Positions 17,264 through 26,600 of a DNA stretch of 64,000 bases are shown here, in pieces. How positions within the stretch are numbered: the first letter of the stretch is position 1; each line of letters opens with the position of its first letter. Position numbers and translations under genes: made by a program. The stretch is from Bradyrhizobium sp. CCGUVB1N3 (lineage in GTDB: Bacteria > Pseudomonadota > Alphaproteobacteria > Rhizobiales > Xanthobacteraceae). Below the pieces are notes generated by a model, which made no database searches, was not told where the DNA came from, and was given only the letters and a program-made list of their open reading frames with translations. The DNA lies in contig NZ_JANADR010000001.1 in NCBI RefSeq assembly GCF_024199925.1, forward strand, positions 1,426,001 through 1,490,000. The letters run 5' to 3'.

Positions 17264-17776
17264 ATGGGCTCGTTCGTCGCCTTGCTCCGTGCCGTCAATG
17301 TCGGCGGCACCGGCAAGCTGCCGATGAGCGAGCTCAAGACGATGTGCGAGGAGCTCGGCTTTACCGCCGTGCGCACCTATATCGCCAGCGGCAACGTGGT
17401 GTTCACCAGCCGCAAGTCCGAAGCTGCGATCAAGACAGCACTTGAGAAGCGCCTGCACGCCTACGCCGGCGGGCCGGTCGGCGTGCTCGTGCGCAGCGCA
17501 GGAGAGATGGCGCAGGTCGCGGCCGACAATCCCTTCCCCAAGGCCGCGCCCAACCGCACCCTCGCGATCTTCCTCGACGAGCCTCCGCCGGCCGACGCGC
17601 TCGCCGGCATCCGCGGCCGGAAGGACGAGGAAGTCCGCCTCGGCCGCCGCGAGATTTACGTCCACTACGGTGATGGCATGGGGACGTCGAAGCTCGTCAT
17701 CCCAGCCGCCAAGACCGGCACTGCGCGCAACATGAACACGGTCGCGACGCTGGCGAAGATGGCTGCGGAGCTCTAG
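17264..17776 (+). CDS. DUF1697 family protein
   Basis: A 170-residue protein starting at the ATG of MGSFVALLRAVNVGG, a typical DUF1697 opening; AAAGG lies upstream. Further family features are a YIASGNVVF strand, NRTLAIFLDEPP, and the late GTSKLVIPAAKTGTARN segment. DUF1697 proteins are small, widespread and without assigned function. It follows the hydrolase gene by 23 bases and may be co-transcribed with it. Confidence 0.85.
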   Translation: MGSFVALLRAVNVGGTGKLPMSELKTMCEELGFTAVRTYIASGNVVFTSRKSEAAIKTALEKRLHAYAGGPVGVLVRSAGEMAQVAADNPFPKAAPNRTLAIFLDEPPPADALAGIRGRKDEEVRLGRREIYVHYGDGMGTSKLVIPAAKTGTARNMNTVATLAKMAAEL

Positions 17777-17827
17777 CTAGCGGTAGAAGGCGTCGTCCTG
17801 GTCCGATGCCGGCTCGGGAGGCGACGA

Positions 17828-18118
17828 ATGAAGGCGTATCTGGTACTCGACCTCTCGGTGACCGATTTCGCCGGCTTCAAGAGATACATCGCCGAAATCC
17901 CCGCCTTCATCGCCAAGCACTCAGGCCAGTACATCGTTCGCGGAGTTCAGCCTACGACGATCGAAGGCGACTGGGCCCCCGAACGCCTCGTCATCATCGA
18001 GTTTCCAGAGCGCGATAATGCGGAAGCATTCTTGAGCGATCCCGAGATTCAAGACCTGTTCAAGGTGCGCCACGCGACGACGACGAGCAGATTGCTGCTC
18101 GCCGACGGGTGCACCTAG
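17828..18118 (+). CDS. DUF1330 family protein
   Basis: A 96-residue protein with the DUF1330 ferredoxin-like (dimeric alpha-beta barrel) pattern: MKAYLVLDLSVTDFAGFKRY, then ERLVIIEFPERDNAEAFLSDPEIQ. The family has no established biochemical role. GGAGGCG lies upstream as ribosome binding site. It ends 23 bases before the convergent glutathione transferase. Confidence 0.85.
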   Translation: MKAYLVLDLSVTDFAGFKRYIAEIPAFIAKHSGQYIVRGVQPTTIEGDWAPERLVIIEFPERDNAEAFLSDPEIQDLFKVRHATTTSRLLLADGCT

Positions 18119-18141
18119 CCACCGGCGATCACAGGCGCGCT

Positions 18142-18819
18142 TCACGCGGCAAGCTTCAACAGATGCGCGTCATGGCGCACGAGGAAGGCGCGCAGCAATT
18201 GCGGATAGTCGGTGCTCACCGCCGTGCGAACGCTCGGACGTCTTGCAAGCTCTGCGCGCCAGGCGCGGACCTTCGGCAGATCCTTGAAGATGCCGAGCTC
18301 GGCGAGCTCATCGAACACGTCGAAATAGCGAAAGATCGGCGCGAACACGGCGTCGACAAGGCTGAACGGTGCGCCGGCGAAGAACGGGCCGGCGCCAAGC
18401 GCGGCCTCGACGCGGGAGAATTTGCCGGCGATCGCCTGGCGCTTGCTGTCGAAGGTCGCGGGATCGGTAGTGGTCTCGAGCCCCCAGAGATCGCCGAGGA
18501 TCGCGGAGCCGAACTCCATCCAGGCGCGGTGTTCGGCGCGCCTCAGCGCGTCGGCCGGATGCAGCTTGCTGCCGCCCTGCGTGTCCTCGATGTATTCGCA
18601 GATCACGTTGCTCTCGAACAGCGCGACCTCGCCTTGCGCGGTCGTGACCACCAGCACGGGCACCTTGCCGAGCGGCGATATCTTCAGGAACCAGTCGGGC
18701 TTGTTGGCGAGATCGATGTCGACCCGCTCGAACGGCACGCCCTTCTCGGTCAGCGCGATCACGGCGCGCTGTACGTAAGGGCAAAGCTTGTGGCTGATCA
18801 GTTTGAGGGCTGCGGTCAT
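18142..18819 (-). CDS. Glutathione S-transferase family protein
   Basis: A 225-residue protein. The thioredoxin-fold N-terminal domain carries SHKLCPYVQR (Cys13-Pro14), the cis-Pro region GKVPVLVV and the glutathione-binding ESNVICEYIED. The helical C-terminal domain follows from about residue 90. Family members conjugate or reduce electrophiles using glutathione. A Cys in the active-site position suggests thiol-transfer chemistry of the omega or lambda kind rather than Ser/Tyr-type conjugation. The region directly upstream holds three ATGCAT-type palindromes, a likely operator array. Confidence 0.9.
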   Translation of the reverse strand: MTAALKLISHKLCPYVQRAVIALTEKGVPFERVDIDLANKPDWFLKISPLGKVPVLVVTTAQGEVALFESNVICEYIEDTQGGSKLHPADALRRAEHRAWMEFGSAILGDLWGLETTTDPATFDSKRQAIAGKFSRVEAALGAGPFFAGAPFSLVDAVFAPIFRYFDVFDELAELGIFKDLPKVRAWRAELARRPSVRTAVSTDYPQLLRAFLVRHDAHLLKLAA

Positions 18820-18835
18820 GGCGGAGATCCTGACG

Positions 18836-18904
18836 GGTCAATGCATTCGCATCAACATAGATGCATCTGCATTAATTCGTCAAGGTCAATGCATATGCAT
18901 CAAC
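18836..18904 (-). promoter_or_regulatory. Triple ATGCAT-NN-GCAT palindromic operator array before the glutathione transferase gene
   Basis: Three 12-base sites, ATGCATTCGCAT (18841), ATGCATCTGCAT (18861) and ATGCATATGCAT (18889, a perfect palindrome), lie 22 to 81 bases upstream of the glutathione transferase start. The first and third are embedded in near-identical 21-base blocks (18836-18856 and 18884-18904) that differ only at the two central bases. The sites are 20 and 28 bases apart start to start. The layout fits cooperative binding of a dimeric repressor or activator; no regulator gene lies adjacent. Confidence 0.65.
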
Positions 18905-18914
18905 CACCCGTGAT

Positions 18915-20018
18915 CTAAGGCCTTGCGATCACCCCGCCGGTCATCGGCATCGGCACCCCCGTGGTGGCCGGGTAGGACAGCGGCAAGCCTTTCATGCCCC
19001 GCGCCGCCAGGAAACCGAAGGCCTGCGCCTCGATGGCGTCGGAGGCCCAGCCGAGTGTCTCGGCGGCCTGCACCGTCGCCGATCCTACCCGCTCCCGCAG
19101 CATGCGCAGCATGGTGAGGTTGCGTGCGCCGCCGCCGCAGATGATCCAGCTCCGCGGCCGCCGCGGCAGCAGCGGAATGACCCGGGCGATCGCCGCCGCG
19201 GTGAATGCGGTGAGCGTCGCAGCCCCATCGGCCGGTTGCACGTCACCAAGCTTCAAGGCGGCAAAATCGTTGCGGTCGAGCGATTTTGGCGGCGGCAGTG
19301 CGAAGAACGGAAGCTCCAGCGCCCGCGTGATCCAGGCCTCGTCGGCCTTGCCGAGCGCGGCGAACTTTCCTTCCGCGTCGAACGCCTGGTTCATGATCCG
19401 GTACATGAAATCGTCGAGCAGCGCGTTGCCGGGACCGGTGTCGCAGGCGATCAGCGTATCGTTGCCGTCGATATAGGTGATGTTGGAGACGCCGCCGATA
19501 TTGACGACGACGATCGGCCCCTCGCGCTCCAGCGATTGCGCCAGCGCACGGTGGTAGACCGGCACGAGGGGAGCGCCCTGCCCGCCGGCCTCGACGTCGG
19601 CAGCGCGGAAGTCATGCATGACCGGGATGTGGATGGCCTTCGCCAGTGCCAACGCGTCACCGATCTGCACCGTCAAGCGCCGCTCGGGCCGGTGCAGCAC
19701 GGTCTGGCCGTGGAAGCCGACGATGTCGATCTCCTCCGGCTTCATCCGGTTCTGAGCGGTGAAGGCGGCGACCGCCTCGGCATGGGCCAGCGTCACCGCA
19801 CGCTCGGCCTCGGCCAGAACCCCCGGCCGGGCATCGCGCCGCGGCAAATGGACAGCCTCGGTGAGCGCCCGGCGCAGCAGGCTGCGCTCGGCATTGCTGT
19901 AAGGCCGGTAGCCGGACGGCCCGAACGCCTTGATCTGCTTTCCATCCGTTTCGATCAGTGCAACGTCCACCCCGTCAAGCGAGGTCCCGCTCATCAGACC
20001 GAGTGCGGTCAACATCAT
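18915..20018 (-). CDS. anmK: Anhydro-N-acetylmuramic acid kinase
   Basis: A 367-residue ASKHA-fold kinase with the diagnostic GLMSGTSLDGVDVAL opening, GFHGQTVLHRPERR, and IVVNIGGVSNITYI followed by ACDTGPGNALLDDFM. It phosphorylates anhydroMurNAc released during cell-wall turnover to give MurNAc-6-phosphate, feeding peptidoglycan recycling. Length is normal for the family. It is divergent from tyrS across 159 bases; that pairing is common in alphaproteobacteria. Confidence 0.95.
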   Translation of the reverse strand: MMLTALGLMSGTSLDGVDVALIETDGKQIKAFGPSGYRPYSNAERSLLRRALTEAVHLPRRDARPGVLAEAERAVTLAHAEAVAAFTAQNRMKPEEIDIVGFHGQTVLHRPERRLTVQIGDALALAKAIHIPVMHDFRAADVEAGGQGAPLVPVYHRALAQSLEREGPIVVVNIGGVSNITYIDGNDTLIACDTGPGNALLDDFMYRIMNQAFDAEGKFAALGKADEAWITRALELPFFALPPPKSLDRNDFAALKLGDVQPADGAATLTAFTAAAIARVIPLLPRRPRSWIICGGGARNLTMLRMLRERVGSATVQAAETLGWASDAIEAQAFGFLAARGMKGLPLSYPATTGVPMPMTGGVIARP

Positions 20019-20056
20019 CCCGTAAGCCTCGACGTCTTCCTACCCCGACGCCTGGC

Positions 20057-20083
20057 TTGTATCAAACAAGCACATCTTATAAT
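20057..20083 (+). promoter_or_regulatory. Candidate tyrS promoter
   Basis: TATAAT at 20078-20083 is preceded by TTGTAT with a short 15-base spacer. The -35 part overlaps a small palindrome, CTTGT-N5-ACAAG (20056-20070). It lies about 95 bases before the tyrS start in the tyrS/anmK divergent gap. The -10 match is perfect but the spacer is not ideal. Confidence 0.4.
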
Positions 20084-20177
20084 GCCACAGCGCGCTGCGA
20101 CGCGGCAGTCCGTTCCTTCCGGGTTCCGCGACTGGCCGCAATTACCGTAAAATAAGAATGATCAGAGCCGCCGACAG

Positions 20178-21443
20178 ATGAGTGCATTTAAATCGGATTT
20201 CCTCAATATTTTGCAGGAACGGGGTTTCGTCCACCAGTGCTCCGATTTCGAGGGGCTGGACGCGCTCGCCGCCAAGGGCGAGGCGACGGCCTATGTCGGC
20301 TACGATTGCACCGCCCCATCGCTGCATATCGGCAACTTCCTGACCATGATGATGCTGCACTGGCTCCAGCAGTCCGGCAACAAGCCGATCACGCTGATGG
20401 GCGGCGGCACCACCATGGTCGGCGACCCCTCCGGCAAGGACGAGACACGCGCCATGCGCACGATCGCCGAGATCGAGGCCAACAAGGCCTCGATCCGCGG
20501 CGTGTTCGCCAAGGTGCTGCGCTACGGCGACGGTGCGAGCGACGCCGTGATGCTCGACAATGCGGAGTGGCTGACCAAGCTGAACTGGATCGAGATGCTG
20601 CGCGACGTCGGCAAGCACTTTTCGGTCAACCGCATGCTGACCATGGACTCCGTGCGGCTGCGCCTCGAGCGCGAGCAGGAGATGAGCTTCATCGAGTTCA
20701 ACTACATGGTCTGCCAGGCCTACGACTTCGTGCAGCTCTCGCAACGCGCCGGCTGCCGGCTGCAGATGGGCGGCTCCGACCAGTGGGGCAACATCATCAT
20801 GGGCGTCGATCTCGGCCGCCGCATGGGCTCGCCGCAGCTTTTCGCGCTGACGACGCCGCTGCTCACGACCGCCTCCGGCGCCAAGATGGGCAAGACCGCA
20901 CAAGGCGCGGTGTGGCTCAACGCCGACCAGTTCTCGCCCTATGATTTCTGGCAGTACTGGCGCAACACCGAGGACGCCGACGTCGGCAAGTTCTTAAAGC
21001 TGTTCACGACGCTGCCGATGAGCGAGATCAGGAAGCTCGAGGCGCTGCAGGGCTCGGAGATCAACGAGGCCAAGAAGGTGCTCGCAACGGAAGCGACCGC
21101 GCTGCTGCACGGCCGCGACGCGGCAAATGAGGCGGCCGAGACCGCGCGGCGAACATTCGAGGAAGGCGTGGCGGCAGAGACCTTGCCGACCGAGCTAATG
21201 CCTGAGCATGAGCAGAAGTATCTGTTTGGACCAGATGGCTTGGCAGTCATTGTTGCTGTTCAGCTTGCCAAGCTTGCCAAATCCAATGGCGAGGCCCGTC
21301 GACTCATTGATTCGCGAGGTGTGAAGATCAACGACGAGACGGTGACGAGCGCTACCAAAACGCTCACTCAGGCCGACCTTAGAGATGGGGCAATAAAGGT
21401 CTCTGTAGGCAAGAAAAAGCACGTCCTCCTCAGGCCTGCATAG
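20178..21443 (+). CDS. tyrS: Tyrosyl-tRNA synthetase
   Basis: A 421-residue class I synthetase. Visible are [15 protein letters not shown] with the HIGH-type motif HIGN, the tyrosine-binding QLGG-like region around [14 protein letters not shown], and the KMSKS-type motif KMGKT. The C-terminal S4-like RNA-binding domain covers roughly residues 345-415 ([17 protein letters not shown]). From about 21195 codon use changes: the first 1 kb is almost always G/C at third positions, while the last 250 bases use many A/T-ending codons (ATT, GTT, GCT, AGA, ATA, GTA). The 3' end may have a different history from the rest. Confidence 0.95.
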   Translation: MSAFKSDFLNILQERGFVHQCSDFEGLDALAAKGEATAYVGYDCTAPSLHIGNFLTMMMLHWLQQSGNKPITLMGGGTTMVGDPSGKDETRAMRTIAEIEANKASIRGVFAKVLRYGDGASDAVMLDNAEWLTKLNWIEMLRDVGKHFSVNRMLTMDSVRLRLEREQEMSFIEFNYMVCQAYDFVQLSQRAGCRLQMGGSDQWGNIIMGVDLGRRMGSPQLFALTTPLLTTASGAKMGKTAQGAVWLNADQFSPYDFWQYWRNTEDADVGKFLKLFTTLPMSEIRKLEALQGSEINEAKKVLATEATALLHGRDAANEAAETARRTFEEGVAAETLPTELMPEHEQKYLFGPDGLAVIVAVQLAKLAKSNGEARRLIDSRGVKINDETVTSATKTLTQADLRDGAIKVSVGKKKHVLLRPA

Positions 21444-21500
21444 GCGCATGAGCTTTTCGCTGCTTGCCAGGGCGCGCGGAAACGCGCTCCCTGACGGGCA

Positions 21501-22772
21501 ATGGACCAGAACACGCCCAGGGAAAAGGATAAGGAAAACGCCGGAGGAAATGCCGCGGCACAGTCGGGCGCGCATGTGCGCACTGCCCTCGTCGTGCTCG
21601 CGCTCTGCTTCACGCTGTCGGTGCTCGGCCGCGGGCTCGGCGACAGCTTTACGGTGTTCCTGAAACCGATCTCGGAAAGCTTTGGCTGGGATCGCGCGCA
21701 GATCGTCTCGGTCTATTCCCTGACCTGGCTCGCAAGCGGTCTCACCGCGCCGTTCGTCGGACGGCTGTTCGACCATTCCGGACCGCGCAGCGTCTATGCG
21801 CTCGGGCTGCTCTTGCTCGGCGCCGCCTTCCTGATCGCGGCGCACGCAAACTATCTCTGGCAGTTCCAGCTCTCGATCGGCCTCTGCGTCGGCGTCGGCA
21901 TCGCCTTCATCGGCATCGTGCCGAACTCGATCCTGCTCGGCCGCTGGTTCGGCCCGCGCCTGCCGACCGCGATGTCGGTGGTCTATTCGGCGATGGGCGG
22001 CGGCGTTCTCGTGCTGCTGCCGATTTCGCAGATCCTGATCGACCATATCGGCTGGCGCGGCACCTACGAGATCTTCGGCTTCGCCGCGCTCGGCCTGCTG
22101 CTTCCCTTGCTGCTGCTGCCGTGGCGGATGTTCGCCACGGGCTCGCCGCATGTCGTCAAGAAGACCGATCCCGATTTCGTCGACGAAGGCTGGACGCTCT
22201 TGCGCGCCATGCGTCATCACGCATTCTGGGCGTTGTTCTCGACCTTCTTCTTCACCGCGGTCGGCATGTACTCCATCGCGGCCCAGATCGTCGCCTATCT
22301 GATCGATGCGGGCTTTCCGCCTTTGCAGGCGGCAACAGCCTGGGGATTTTCCGGCGTTGTGCTGGTGTTCGGCATGCTCGGCGTCTCCGCGCTCGACGGC
22401 CTGATCGGCCGCAGGCCCTCGGTGCTGCTGAGCTACGCGATCTCGATTCTCGGCATTTTCCTGCTGTGGCTGCTGCAGTACAATCCGAACACCGTCCTGC
22501 TCACCGGCTTCGTCGTCTGCTTCGGCAGCATGATGGGCTCGCGGGGACCGCTGATCTCCGCCACCGCGATGAAGATCTTCCGCGGCAAGCGCGTCGGTAC
22601 GATCTACGGCAGTATCTCGATCGGCAGCGGGCTCGGCTCGGCATTCGGCTCCTGGAGCGGCGGCCTGATCCACGACGCGACCCAGAGCTACAATCCGCTG
22701 CTCGCCTTCGCACTTGCGAGCGTGGTGCTCGGGATGATTCCCTTTCTGGTTGTGCCCGCCTTGCGGCGCTAG
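21501..22772 (+). CDS. MFS transporter
   Basis: A 423-residue protein with about 12 membrane spans after a 27-residue hydrophilic lead. It has the MFS loop signature in GRLFDHSGPRSVYALG and a central loop around residues 205-235. The GLGDSFTVFLKPISESFGWDR opening resembles monocarboxylate/oxalate-type MFS proteins. The substrate is unknown. It follows tyrS by 57 bases on the same strand, with a GC stem in between, so co-transcription is uncertain. Confidence 0.87.
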   Translation: MDQNTPREKDKENAGGNAAAQSGAHVRTALVVLALCFTLSVLGRGLGDSFTVFLKPISESFGWDRAQIVSVYSLTWLASGLTAPFVGRLFDHSGPRSVYALGLLLLGAAFLIAAHANYLWQFQLSIGLCVGVGIAFIGIVPNSILLGRWFGPRLPTAMSVVYSAMGGGVLVLLPISQILIDHIGWRGTYEIFGFAALGLLLPLLLLPWRMFATGSPHVVKKTDPDFVDEGWTLLRAMRHHAFWALFSTFFFTAVGMYSIAAQIVAYLIDAGFPPLQAATAWGFSGVVLVFGMLGVSALDGLIGRRPSVLLSYAISILGIFLLWLLQYNPNTVLLTGFVVCFGSMMGSRGPLISATAMKIFRGKRVGTIYGSISIGSGLGSAFGSWSGGLIHDATQSYNPLLAFALASVVLGMIPFLVVPALRR

Positions 22773-22996
22773 GTGTACCGGAGGTAACCTGCACTCTCCG
22801 TTGTCACCGGAGAACTACGGACAGCGAATGCGTGTGTTCCGGCAACAAAATGTGCAAATCCTAAGGCTCAAAGCTGCGCTTGCGGTGTTTTGTCTGTCAT
22901 GACGAAAATGTCAGCGCAAATTGATGGTCCCTGTCTTGCAGGGTGGAACTGGATGCGATTCAAGTCGCACGGGAATTGGATGGAAGGGCGCAAATC

Positions 22997-23428
22997 ATGA
23001 ATTCACTGTCTCGCTTTCAACCGGCTCTGCTGAGCCTGTTTCGCTTCATCACCGGCCTGCTGCTGCTTCAGTACGGCATCGCCAAGATCTTCAAGTTTCC
23101 GGCGGTCCCCTACTTCGCCGACATCCCGCCGCTGATCTACGCGGCCGGCGCGCTCGAGCTCGTGCTCGGCGCGGCGCTGATGATCGGCCTGTTCACGCGG
23201 ATCTCGGCGTTCGTCCTGTCGGGCGAAATGGCCTTCGCGTACTTCATGGGCCACATGTTCAAGAGCGGCTCGCCGGTGTTCCTGCCGCTGCTCAACGGCG
23301 GCACCGCGGCGATCCTGTTCTGCTTCGCCTGCCTCTACATCTCCGCGGCCGGTGGCGGCCCGATCAGCGTCGACGCGCTGGTGCGCAAGGAAGGCGAGGA
23401 GCCGAGCGGCGCCTTCGCACGGCGCTAA
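22997..23428 (+). CDS. DoxX family membrane protein
   Basis: A 143-residue protein starting at MNSLSRFQPALLSL. It has four membrane spans with the family's early FRFITGLLLLQYGIAKIFKF segment, then AAGALELVLGAALMIGL and the GHMFKSGSPVFLPLLNGG loop. DoxX-like proteins are small inner-membrane proteins sometimes tied to redox or thiol stress; no specific role can be read here. The 224 bases upstream carry no other recognisable gene. A strong stem-loop follows the stop codon. Confidence 0.85.
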   Translation: MNSLSRFQPALLSLFRFITGLLLLQYGIAKIFKFPAVPYFADIPPLIYAAGALELVLGAALMIGLFTRISAFVLSGEMAFAYFMGHMFKSGSPVFLPLLNGGTAAILFCFACLYISAAGGGPISVDALVRKEGEEPSGAFARR

Positions 23429-23447
23429 GATATCCTGAATGCGAATT

Positions 23448-23472
23448 GGCACCGGCGCATGCCGCCGGTGCC
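23448..23472. terminator. Stem-loop between doxX-like gene and the small ORF
   Basis: A perfect 9-base stem, GGCACCGGC / GCCGGTGCC, with a 7-base loop lies 20 bases after the doxX-like stop and directly before the stop of a convergent small ORF. It has no T-run, so it would be a weak intrinsic terminator or an mRNA-end stabiliser for either strand. Confidence 0.45.
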
Positions 23473-23475
23473 ACC

Positions 23476-23562
23476 TCATCGTCCGCCGAGCACGTTCCAG
23501 ATGACGGCCAGTGCCGCGGCCAGCAGCACGGCCATGATGATGCGGTGAATGAAACGGTTCAT
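23476..23562 (-). CDS. Putative 28-residue single-span membrane peptide
   Basis: A short reading frame starting MNRFIHRIIM and ending WNVLGGR: a positively charged N-terminus, then about 15 hydrophobic residues (Ala/Leu/Val/Ile), then a short tail. This is the layout of a small single-pass inner-membrane protein. The ribosome binding site is weak (GGGTAAG some ten bases upstream). It lies between convergent stem-loop and AsmA-like gene on the minus strand. It could be chance; conservation in relatives would decide. Confidence 0.4.
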   Translation of the reverse strand: MNRFIHRIIMAVLLAAALAVIWNVLGGR

Positions 23563-23661
23563 TGCGGGCTTACCCAGGCTGGCTCAGACGCCGGCAGCCT
23601 TATGGCCAATCTCTCTCTGATCTGAACGGACGCAAGCAGGCGCCAAGCGCCTCGCCTCACG

Positions 23662-26600
23662 CTATCGTCGCGCCAGAGTGCAGCCCAGCGGCCGCGATGA
23701 TCCCGCCGAGCTCTCGCCCGACTGCGTCGGCAGCTCGTCGAACATGTTCTGCTTGCCGGTGTTGAACTCGAAGATCTTGCGGAATACGCCCGGCATCATT
23801 GCCGAGATCGGATTGACCCGCATGACCGGCGCGGCCGGGGTGCCGACGACTTCATAGGTCACGCCGATCAGCCCCTCATTGTTGCCGTTGCCCAGGAGAA
23901 GGCCGATCACAGGCAACTGGCCAAAGATGTTGTTCACCCCGTACATCGGCACGAAGGTGCCGCTCATGCAGACCTGGTTGCCGGGATAGTCGATCGCACC
24001 CTCGATGGTGGCGCCGATCATCGGTCCCTTGACGACGCCGTTGCGGATCGTAAGCGCACCGTTCTGCCGGGTGAATTCGGCGCGCAATGCGGAGAAGGCC
24101 ACGCCGCTCTGCGTGCCGTTGGGGCCGCCTGCCGCAACGCGATCGAGCTGCTCCATGCCCTTGACCGTGAAGTCGCGCACGTTGATGAGACCTTCGCGCG
24201 ACGTCGGCTCCGACGTCGGTGGCTCCATCGCCACCACCATCTGACCGCCGAACACCTTGTTGGTGGTGTCGGAGAAGCGCAGGAACGCGCCGGCGTCGTC
24301 GGTCTGGAGGTAGATCACCTCGCGGCTGCCCTGCGCACGCCCACCACGCAAGTCCGCCGTCACCGGCGTATCACGGCCGACCTTGCCGCTCAGCGTGAAA
24401 GCTTTGACCGCACCGTTCCGCCGCGACATCTTGGCATCGACGCTGCGCATCGCCTCGCCATTGAAGCCGGCGACGGCGCCGAACTTGACGTCGATGTCGA
24501 AGTCGACGTTCTTCAGCTTGCTCTTGTTGTCGTCCTTGCCGGAATTGCCCGAGATCGCCGACTTCAGGAAACCGCGGCCGTCGAACACGTCGCCGCGCAT
24601 GGTGCCTCGCACCACGCCATCCTGTCCGCGCTCGACCTTCAGCGAGGCCTTGTCGCCGTCGGACGGCGAATAGGTCGGGAAGTTCGCATTCATGAGGTCG
24701 CCGTTCGGGTCGACCTCGAGCGAGCCCTTGATCGACACACCGCCACCTTCGACAACGATGTCCTCGAGCCGCGTCGATTGCGCGGTCGGCACCACCTTGA
24801 AGCTGGCCTTGCCCGATTTACCCGGCAGCTTCACCCAGCCCGGCAGGATGTTGTCGAGCTTGAGCGAGGTCAGGTCGGCTTCGATACCGAGGCGCGTGGT
24901 CTGCTCGGGCCCGCTGGCGATCTTGCCGGAGACCTTGACCGGGATCGAACCGCTGACAGCAGGGCCCAGATCGAAGCCGAGACGGGCGCGGCTCGCATCG
25001 TCGAGCGTGGTTTGCAATTTGACGTCGGCATCGCCCTCGGACGGCTTGCGGTAGTCGAGCGAGGCCGCCTGGCCGTTGATCTTGACGTCGCCCTTGACCT
25101 GGTAGCCTTGGTTGCTCGCAACGATCTTGAGGCTGTTCGCCTCGAGCTTCTGGTTCATCACCAGCTTGTCGGCGGCAAAGCCGTTGAGGTCGGCGGTGAC
25201 GGCGTAGGTGGTGTCGGCCTTGGTCAGTCCGCCCGTCACCGGCATGCCGAGCGTGATGTTGGCCGAGAAATTGCCCTTGCTGGTGTTGGGATCGACGAAG
25301 GTGGCGGACAGATCGCTCAGGCGATCATTGGCGAGAATTTCCGCAGCCGCCGGCACCGGACCATCGGCGCGAAATTTGCTGCGCGACGGCGACGGCTTTA
25401 TCGCCATGTCCGGCACTTCGAAGGTGAAATCCGAGATCGTGATCTTGCGCCCCGCCGGCGTATCGGCAATGCCCTGCGCGATCGTCACCGTCGCGGTGCG
25501 TCCCGTGACGCGCGCTTTCAGGTCGGCGTCGTGCACCGAGGGCATGCCGTCCACTGGATGAACCGCGACGCCGCTGGCCACGATGTTGACCGACAGGCCG
25601 TCGTCGGGGATCGGCGGGCCCTTGCGCGGGAGGTTGCGCGTCGGCGAGTTGACGCCGACCTCGATCCGCTGGAGCGTGCCGCGCTCGATCCGCTCGATCA
25701 CCCACTCACGTAACTCGGGAACAACAAGCGTCGGCCACATCCGCTTGAGCGCGGACGCCGACATCGGCGTGCCCGCAAAGCCGAGCATCAGCCGCGGCTC
25801 GCCGGAATAGTCGATCGCGCCGGTACCGGCGACGCCGATCTCGCCATTGCTGATGTCGGCCTGCGCCAGCACGACGCGCTTGTGGTCGGTGTCGAAACGG
25901 AAGCCGATCGCGATGCGGTTGAAGACCAGCGGCGGGTCGTTGTCGATGCCGCCCAGCAGGATCGATCCGCCGCTGAAACCGAGCTGCCAGTCGTTGGTGG
26001 TACCATTGGGCGGCTCGAGATGCGCGAGCAGCGTGACCCGGTTGGCGCCGGAGATGATCTTGAACGGCGCCACCAGCACCCGGCGTCCGGCGTCCCATTC
26101 GAGGTTGATCTCGGCCGAGTCGATCGCCATCGGATAATCAGGCGTATCGGTGTCGATGATGTTGCCTGCGCCGACGACAACCTTGCCGCGGAAGAAGGTC
26201 GGCAGGCCGTCGCGGCCGAGCTCGCCCTTGAGCTCGCCGGTCAGCGGCAGGTCGGCATTGTAGGTCAGGTCCTTGAGCCGCAACGCCAAAAGGATGTTCG
26301 AGGTCGAGACCTTGTCAGCCCGGATATCGACCGAGCGCACACCGTTCTCGGCGGGGCCGATCGTGGCGCGGAGCGACCATGGCCGAGCACCCTCCTCGCC
26401 GAAGCTGAGCGCAACGCCGCCGCCGTGCGGCCGGCGCAGGCTGAGGCTGATGTTCTCGAAGCTCCACTTGCTGCCGCGCTGCTGGTCGTCGACGATCAGA
26501 TTGCCGTTCTTCAGGCCGATCTCGTTGAGGTTCTGGCCGTCGAGCCCGGTCATGCTCAGGCTGTCGAGCCAGTCGAGCCCGGCAAGCAGTCCGCTCTGCG

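Noticed and set aside
18836..18904. ATGCAT repeats as a CRISPR-like array
   Set aside because: Only three short palindromic copies at unequal spacing, no spacer layout and no cas genes; it fits an operator.
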